DNA from: Marinilabiliaceae bacterium UBA5213
Lineage (GTDB): Bacteria; Bacteroidota; Bacteroidia; Bacteroidales; Marinilabiliaceae
Length of the DNA: 18,058 nt
Assembly: GCA_002412555.1 (NCBI GenBank)
Contig: DHVH01000051.1
Location: 1 to 18,058, forward strand
Direction: 5' to 3'
Shown in pieces: positions 14,274 to 18,058 of this stretch. The notes beneath the pieces are model-generated. The model searched no databases. It was not told where the DNA came from and saw only the letters and a list, made by a program, of their open reading frames with translations. Each line of letters begins with the position of its first letter. The first letter of the stretch is position 1. Both the position numbers and the translations under genes were made by a program.

Positions 14274-14573
14274 AGTGTCTGTTATGGTTAATGGTTTTGC
14301 ACAACCTTACATGCTAAATTTCGCAGTTCTCATGGTTTGGCTATTTCGTCTTTCCAGTCATATATTGTTGTTACTGTACGAACTAAAAGTAATAATTGAG
14401 GAAAACAAAACCAAATGAGAATTTGTTTGATTTTTTTAACGATCGCTTAAGCAATTGTTTCAAAAGCACTTTGGCTATGTTGTTTAGCAACCAAATTTTT
14501 ATACGCCTTCATAAAATTTATGGAAACCAAAAGTATTATGAATTAGTAGCCGTACTTTTGGGAAAAACGAGCG
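14274..14573. other. Divergent intergenic region, 300 bp
   Basis: This region separates the leftward kinase gene from the rightward ATP-grasp gene. A TACTTTTG box at 14553-14560 fits the Bacteroidota -7 element for the rightward gene. I see no clear -33 TTTG at the right distance. A plus-strand frame starting at TTG 14396 is not convincing. No conserved structure was noticed elsewhere. Confidence 0.4.
14553..14560 (+). promoter_or_regulatory. Putative -7 promoter box upstream of the ATP-grasp gene
   Basis: TACTTTTG exactly fits TAnnTTTG and ends 13 nt before the ATG at 14574, leaving only a very short leader. No matching -33 box is evident, so the call is tentative. Confidence 0.35.
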
Positions 14574-15602
14574 ATGAGAATATGTTTTATAATGTATCCA
14601 TGGGAAAGCTTGAATCCTAAGCAGGATTCAACCATACTTTTGGTGCATGAGTGTGTGAAAAGAGGATTTGACGTTGCCATTACGTATGCAAAAAATCTAA
14701 CCATCAGGGATAGCGTTACCTATGGTTTCTGCCGGACATTTAAGAGTATGGCGAATGTTTCTGCCAGCATGACCAATTTTCATCGGAATTCTGAATTTTC
14801 TAATGAAATGCGGGCATTAAAGGAGTTTGATGTCGTGTTTATGCGCGACAATCCGCCCATTGACCCGCTGGTTTTGAATTTCCTGGATTCTATCAAAGAC
14901 GACACCTTTATAATGAATGCCATCGATGGCTTGAGAGAAGCCAATAATAAAATTTATACGGCTGCCTATCACGACCCCGATAAGGCATTGATTCCATCCA
15001 CGCATGTGTCTAAAAACATTGATTATTTGATGAAAACCATTGAAGAATCAAGCCAGGACAAAATGATTCTTAAACCATTGGATGGCTATGGGGGCAAAGG
15101 CGTTATTGTGATTGAAAAATCAGCGATGCACAATATTAAATCCTTGCTCGATTTCTATATCAATAAATCCAGAGAGGAATCCAACTATGTTATTCTGCAA
15201 GACTATGTAGAAGGCGCAGAAAAAGGGGATGTTCGTGTGCTGATGTTAAATGGCCAACCCATTGGCGCCATAAGACGGGTGCCTGCAAAGGGGGATGTGC
15301 GCTCTAATATTTCGGCTGGTGGCAGTGTTGAAAAATACAAACTGACCAAAGCCGACAGGCGTTTGTGCGATGCGATAGGAAGAAAGCTGGTTCACGATGG
15401 TATTTATTTTGCAGGCCTGGACATCATTGAAGGCAAGCTGATTGAGATTAATGTCGTAAGCCCTGGTACCATTAAAGATATCAACCGACTTTATGGTGTG
15501 AAGCTCCAAACAAAGGTGATTGACTATCTTGTAACTGCTGTTTCTGAGTCAAAATTGAGGAAGGATAATTTTAGAGCGGAGGATACATATGCACACGAGT
15601 AA
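14574..15602 (+). CDS. gshB: GshB-type ATP-grasp ligase (glutathione synthetase-like)
   Basis: The 342-residue protein has the prokaryotic glutathione synthetase layout. Markers are FMRDNPPIDPLV (88-100), NAIDGLREANNKIYTA (115-130), the ATP-grasp lid region KPLDGYGGKGV (167-177), then GDVRVLMLNGQPIGAIRR (218-235), the glycine loop NISAGG (245-250), GLDIIEGKLIEINVVSPG (281-298). All are near the canonical positions, so it should form an ATP-dependent peptide-like bond. Whether the product is glutathione is uncertain: no gshA is beside it, and the next gene is an N-formylglutamate amidohydrolase-DUF1704 fusion with which it overlaps by 14 nt. The symbol therefore reflects the family rather than proven function. 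Confidence 0.85.
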   Translation: MRICFIMYPWESLNPKQDSTILLVHECVKRGFDVAITYAKNLTIRDSVTYGFCRTFKSMANVSASMTNFHRNSEFSNEMRALKEFDVVFMRDNPPIDPLVLNFLDSIKDDTFIMNAIDGLREANNKIYTAAYHDPDKALIPSTHVSKNIDYLMKTIEESSQDKMILKPLDGYGGKGVIVIEKSAMHNIKSLLDFYINKSREESNYVILQDYVEGAEKGDVRVLMLNGQPIGAIRRVPAKGDVRSNISAGGSVEKYKLTKADRRLCDAIGRKLVHDGIYFAGLDIIEGKLIEINVVSPGTIKDINRLYGVKLQTKVIDYLVTAVSESKLRKDNFRAEDTYAHE

Positions 15603-17604
15603 GCTTTCAGTTGGTGAAATTATTGATAAAATTTCAAAAGGCGAGGTTTTTGAAGCGATACCGGAACAAGGTGGGTTTGTTTTAAAAATAAACAAGTATG
15701 TACCATTTTGTTGCACTGCCATTCACAATGGCGGCCAGTTAAGAAAGGAATTAAAAGATAAAATGGCCCTTTCCGGATATGAACGATGGTACGAAGAGGA
15801 TCCGCATACAGCTGAATTTATTTCTTCTATGCCCATCACCATCATTGGATTAGATTCAAGATATGAATATGACTTAAATCGTAGTCCGGAAAATTGTATT
15901 TACGACGAGGCGTGGGGTAAAAAAGTCTGGCGTAAGAAGCTTACGGCTAATGATATAAAACTATCTAAAGCTAAACACGCCAATTATTACAAGGTACTTG
16001 CTGCTTTGGTGGGGAAAATTGAATCTTTGTTCGGCGGGTGTTTGCTCTATGATATGCACAGCTACAATTATAAGCGTTGGGATAGAGAAGTGCCGGTTTT
16101 TAATCTTGGCACCCAAAATCTTGACAGAGAAAAATATAAGGCAAATATTGAGAACTGGTTAAAGGAGTTATCCGATATTCGCTTGCCGGATACGCCAGTT
16201 GTAGTTAAGGAAAACGATGTGTTTCTGGGTCGGGGTTATAATCTGGCCTTTGTTACTAAAAGGTTTAATAACACCTTGGTTTTAGCAACCGAGATAAAAA
16301 AAATATTCTGCGATGAACTCAATGGCGATGCTTTCCCAAAAGTGATCAGCTCCTTACAGAAAGAACTAAAGGTGGCCATTCTCAATAACGCCAATCATTT
16401 TAGTCATAATCTGGAGAAATGGAAACATATATCTACGCCTAAATTGTTAGATAAAAGCCTGGATAATTCCCTTCTGAAAATTGATAAGGCACTTTACTCC
16501 TACCTTCGGAATATTGAACTTCTGGCAATCGTTAACCCTTCGAATACCCAGGCTGAAAAAAAGAGATTCTTTCGTAGTAAGTTTACCGAACTACCTAAAT
16601 TTAAGTATCAGCCTATTAGCATTAATCCCTTTACGTTTAAGCAAAACATTTTAAGTCTACCAGTTAAGGACATTCAGGATATATCTATTCGAAGTCTTTA
16701 CGAAGCGGTGATAAATGCCTATACCGATAAGTTGGATATGATTGGCTCGCTTAACACAAAAAAGTTTCTTTACAATTCTCTCCGGTATTTTGGGAGACCT
16801 TCGAAAATAGATCTGGTCAATGCCCAATACTTAGTGCATCTGCCTGCTATACCAGGGAGAGGGGTTAAGGTTCCGGTTTCTGATGCCAATGATGCTAAAA
16901 TGGCACTCCAAAATGCCATAGAAACGTATGGGTTTAAGGCCAATATTGAATTTAGCAGTAAGGTTCTTTCACAGGTTATGGTCTTAAACTCGACAAAGAC
17001 TGTGTTAATTCATCCGGAGGCAACCTTCAAAAGAAAAGAGCTGAATGCATTAATTGAACATGAGATTGGCGTACATATGGTAACAACCTTGAATTCAGCC
17101 AACCAGAAACTAAAAATTTTTAACCTTGGCTTGCCTGTCAATACCCAAACGCAAGAAGGATTGGCGCTTTTAGCAGAATATTTAAGTGGCAATATTACCT
17201 TAAACCGGCTGAAAAGAATTGCTTTGCGGGTGATCATTGTGGATAGGATGTGCAGCGGCGCAGATTTTATCGAATGCTTTAACGAACTGGTGAATGAATA
17301 CAGCGTTGACGAAAATGATGCCTTTACCATTGTTACAAGGATTTTCAGGGGTGGTGGATTTACAAAGGATTATCTGTATTTAAGTGGTTTTGTTCAGATC
17401 TATAAATTGTGGCAGGAGCAATACGACCTGACTCCATTGTTAGTAGGGAAAACGTCCCTTCCTTATTTTAACACCATTGAAGAAATGATTGGTCGGGATA
17501 TGATTGCCAGACCTCAATACATCACCAAGTGTTTCTTGAATCCAAAAGTTGAGGAAAACAATGCTATCTATGATTATATACTTAGTGGTTTAAAATATGG
17601 ATAA
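15589..17604 (+). CDS. N-formylglutamate amidohydrolase/DUF1704 (QEGLA-motif) fusion protein
   Basis: The 671-aa protein joins two enzymes. Residues about 20-240 resemble N-formylglutamate amidohydrolase: AIHNGG (His46), an acidic EEDPHTAEF, DSRYEYDLNR (89-98) and YDMHS (Asp155, His157). Residues about 280-670 are DUF1704 (TIGR02421, flavohemoglobin expression-modulating QEGLA family), related to eukaryotic MATCAP tyrosine carboxypeptidases. The metal motif is HEIGVH (491-496), with a QEGLA Glu at 523 as third ligand. All key residues are present in both halves, so both may be active. A strong GGAGG site precedes the ATG, which lies inside the end of the ATP-grasp gene. A ligase, a zinc peptidase and an amidohydrolase in one operon suggest synthesis or trimming of a glutamate- or tyrosine-containing small peptide. 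That pathway is inference. Confidence 0.88.
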   Translation: MHTSKLSVGEIIDKISKGEVFEAIPEQGGFVLKINKYVPFCCTAIHNGGQLRKELKDKMALSGYERWYEEDPHTAEFISSMPITIIGLDSRYEYDLNRSPENCIYDEAWGKKVWRKKLTANDIKLSKAKHANYYKVLAALVGKIESLFGGCLLYDMHSYNYKRWDREVPVFNLGTQNLDREKYKANIENWLKELSDIRLPDTPVVVKENDVFLGRGYNLAFVTKRFNNTLVLATEIKKIFCDELNGDAFPKVISSLQKELKVAILNNANHFSHNLEKWKHISTPKLLDKSLDNSLLKIDKALYSYLRNIELLAIVNPSNTQAEKKRFFRSKFTELPKFKYQPISINPFTFKQNILSLPVKDIQDISIRSLYEAVINAYTDKLDMIGSLNTKKFLYNSLRYFGRPSKIDLVNAQYLVHLPAIPGRGVKVPVSDANDAKMALQNAIETYGFKANIEFSSKVLSQVMVLNSTKTVLIHPEATFKRKELNALIEHEIGVHMVTTLNSANQKLKIFNLGLPVNTQTQEGLALLAEYLSGNITLNRLKRIALRVIIVDRMCSGADFIECFNELVNEYSVDENDAFTIVTRIFRGGGFTKDYLYLSGFVQIYKLWQEQYDLTPLLVGKTSLPYFNTIEEMIGRDMIARPQYITKCFLNPKVEENNAIYDYILSGLKYG

Positions 17605-17714
17605 GGGTAAATTATAATTAGGCACTATCAAACTGCAGCGTGAACAAATTATTTTTAGTAGTTGTTAGCTGTTAAAATCCTGATTAATTTTACGGCAAAT
17701 TATTTTTATCGTGT

Positions 17715-17993
17715 ATGGACGTTTTTCTTACCATTGTCATTGTCTTCCTTATCCTCAATATAGCCATGGGTCTGTTTCGGGTGTGGCGCGGACCCACGAT
17801 CGCGGACCGCTTGCTTACTACTCAACTGTTCGGCACCACAGGAATGGCCATTCTATTGGTACTGGCGGGTTATTTGCAGGATCTTAATTTGCTGAATGTT
17901 GCCATTACTTTCAATGTATTGTCGATTTTATTAGTCATTGGCTTGGTTATAGTCTGGAAAAACAAAAAGGAGAAAGCCCATGACGATAAATGA
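17715..17993 (+). CDS. mrpF: Mrp-type Na+/H+ antiporter subunit F
   Basis: The 92-aa protein has three hydrophobic helices and the MrpF/MnhF/PhaF signature FRVWRGPTIADRLLTTQ (21-37) after the first helix. It is one of the small membrane subunits of the multisubunit cation/proton antiporter that exports Na+ or K+ using the proton gradient. The start ATG follows 110 nt of AT-rich sequence after the QEGLA gene. No mrpE lies before it, although E usually precedes F. It overlaps mrpG by 14 nt, the usual arrangement. Confidence 0.92.
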   Translation: MDVFLTIVIVFLILNIAMGLFRVWRGPTIADRLLTTQLFGTTGMAILLVLAGYLQDLNLLNVAITFNVLSILLVIGLVIVWKNKKEKAHDDK

Positions 17994-18058
17994 TTTTATA
18001 ACGGTTGTTCTGCTGGTGGTGGGTTGTTTCTTTTTTCTGGCGGGAACTCTTGGGGCGC
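17980..18058 (+). CDS. mrpG: Mrp-type antiporter subunit G, 5' part (cut by window edge)
   Basis: An ATG at 17980, with a good AAGGAG site 8 nt upstream, opens a frame that runs off the window. The 26 visible residues (MTINDFITVVLLVVGCFFFL then AGTLGA) match the first helix and the G-T-L-G turn of MrpG/MnhG. It overlaps mrpF by 14 nt. More mrp genes probably follow. Confidence 0.8.
   Translation, partial: MTINDFITVVLLVVGCFFFLAGTLGA

Noticed and set aside
14396..14620. Plus-strand open frame of 74 codons from a TTG before the ATP-grasp gene
   Set aside because: No domain, overlaps the ATP-grasp start out of frame, AT-rich leader sequence; chance frame.
1..18058. CRISPR arrays, tRNA or rRNA genes, transposase or integrase genes
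   Set aside because: None seen on either strand; direct repeats found are only pairs and too far apart to be an array.

Overview
The window looks like a chromosomal segment of a Bacteroidota bacterium, probably a Cytophagales-type marine or soil organism. The base composition is moderately AT-rich and ribosome binding sites are weak. Several promoter-like sites match the Bacteroidota TTTG / TAnnTTTG pattern. The gene families are typical of the phylum: a TssD-type Hcp pair, a DUF3570/DUF4266/ApbE operon and an N-formylglutamate amidohydrolase-DUF1704 fusion. The family names are my reading of motifs, because no search could be run.

Left part (1-5260). The 3' part of a broken NERD-domain gene lies beside a 13-bp palindrome. 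It is followed by a tightly packed minus-strand operon, in transcription order: exported thioredoxin-like protein, FAD:protein FMN transferase (ApbE), a small Cys/Gly-tailed DUF4266 lipoprotein, a DUF3570 beta-rich exported protein, and a cation diffusion facilitator. This looks like an envelope flavin/redox module with a metal exporter attached. Upstream of it is a degenerate minimal nucleotidyltransferase/HEPN pair in which both partners carry lesions.

Middle part (5344-8055, minus strand). This is a small secretion island. From a recognisable Bacteroidota promoter it reads two adjacent TssD/Hcp-like genes, a 348-aa protein with a GC-rich body and an AT-rich tail, a 122-aa lipoprotein, and a broken second copy carrying the same junction segment with a different tail. 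A perfect 65-bp direct repeat marks the junction in both copies. This layout resembles polymorphic effectors with exchangeable tails and is the best candidate for an undescribed system here.

Right part (8524-18058). A DJ-1/PfpI protein and a DUF2461 protein come first. An AbiEi/AbiEii-type toxin-antitoxin cassette follows, inserted at the 3' end of the DUF2461 gene and flanked by 49-bp imperfect direct repeats of that gene end. Next come a cupin, then a convergent two-component pair (soluble GAF histidine kinase and stand-alone receiver). A GshB-type ATP-grasp ligase follows, overlapping a large N-formylglutamate amidohydrolase-DUF1704 (HEIGxH / QEGLA) fusion. The window ends in the mrpF and mrpG genes of a Mrp cation/proton antiporter. 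A 37-bp element occurs in inverted orientation at 487-523 and 8289-8325. I saw no tRNA, rRNA, CRISPR array, transposase or integrase.
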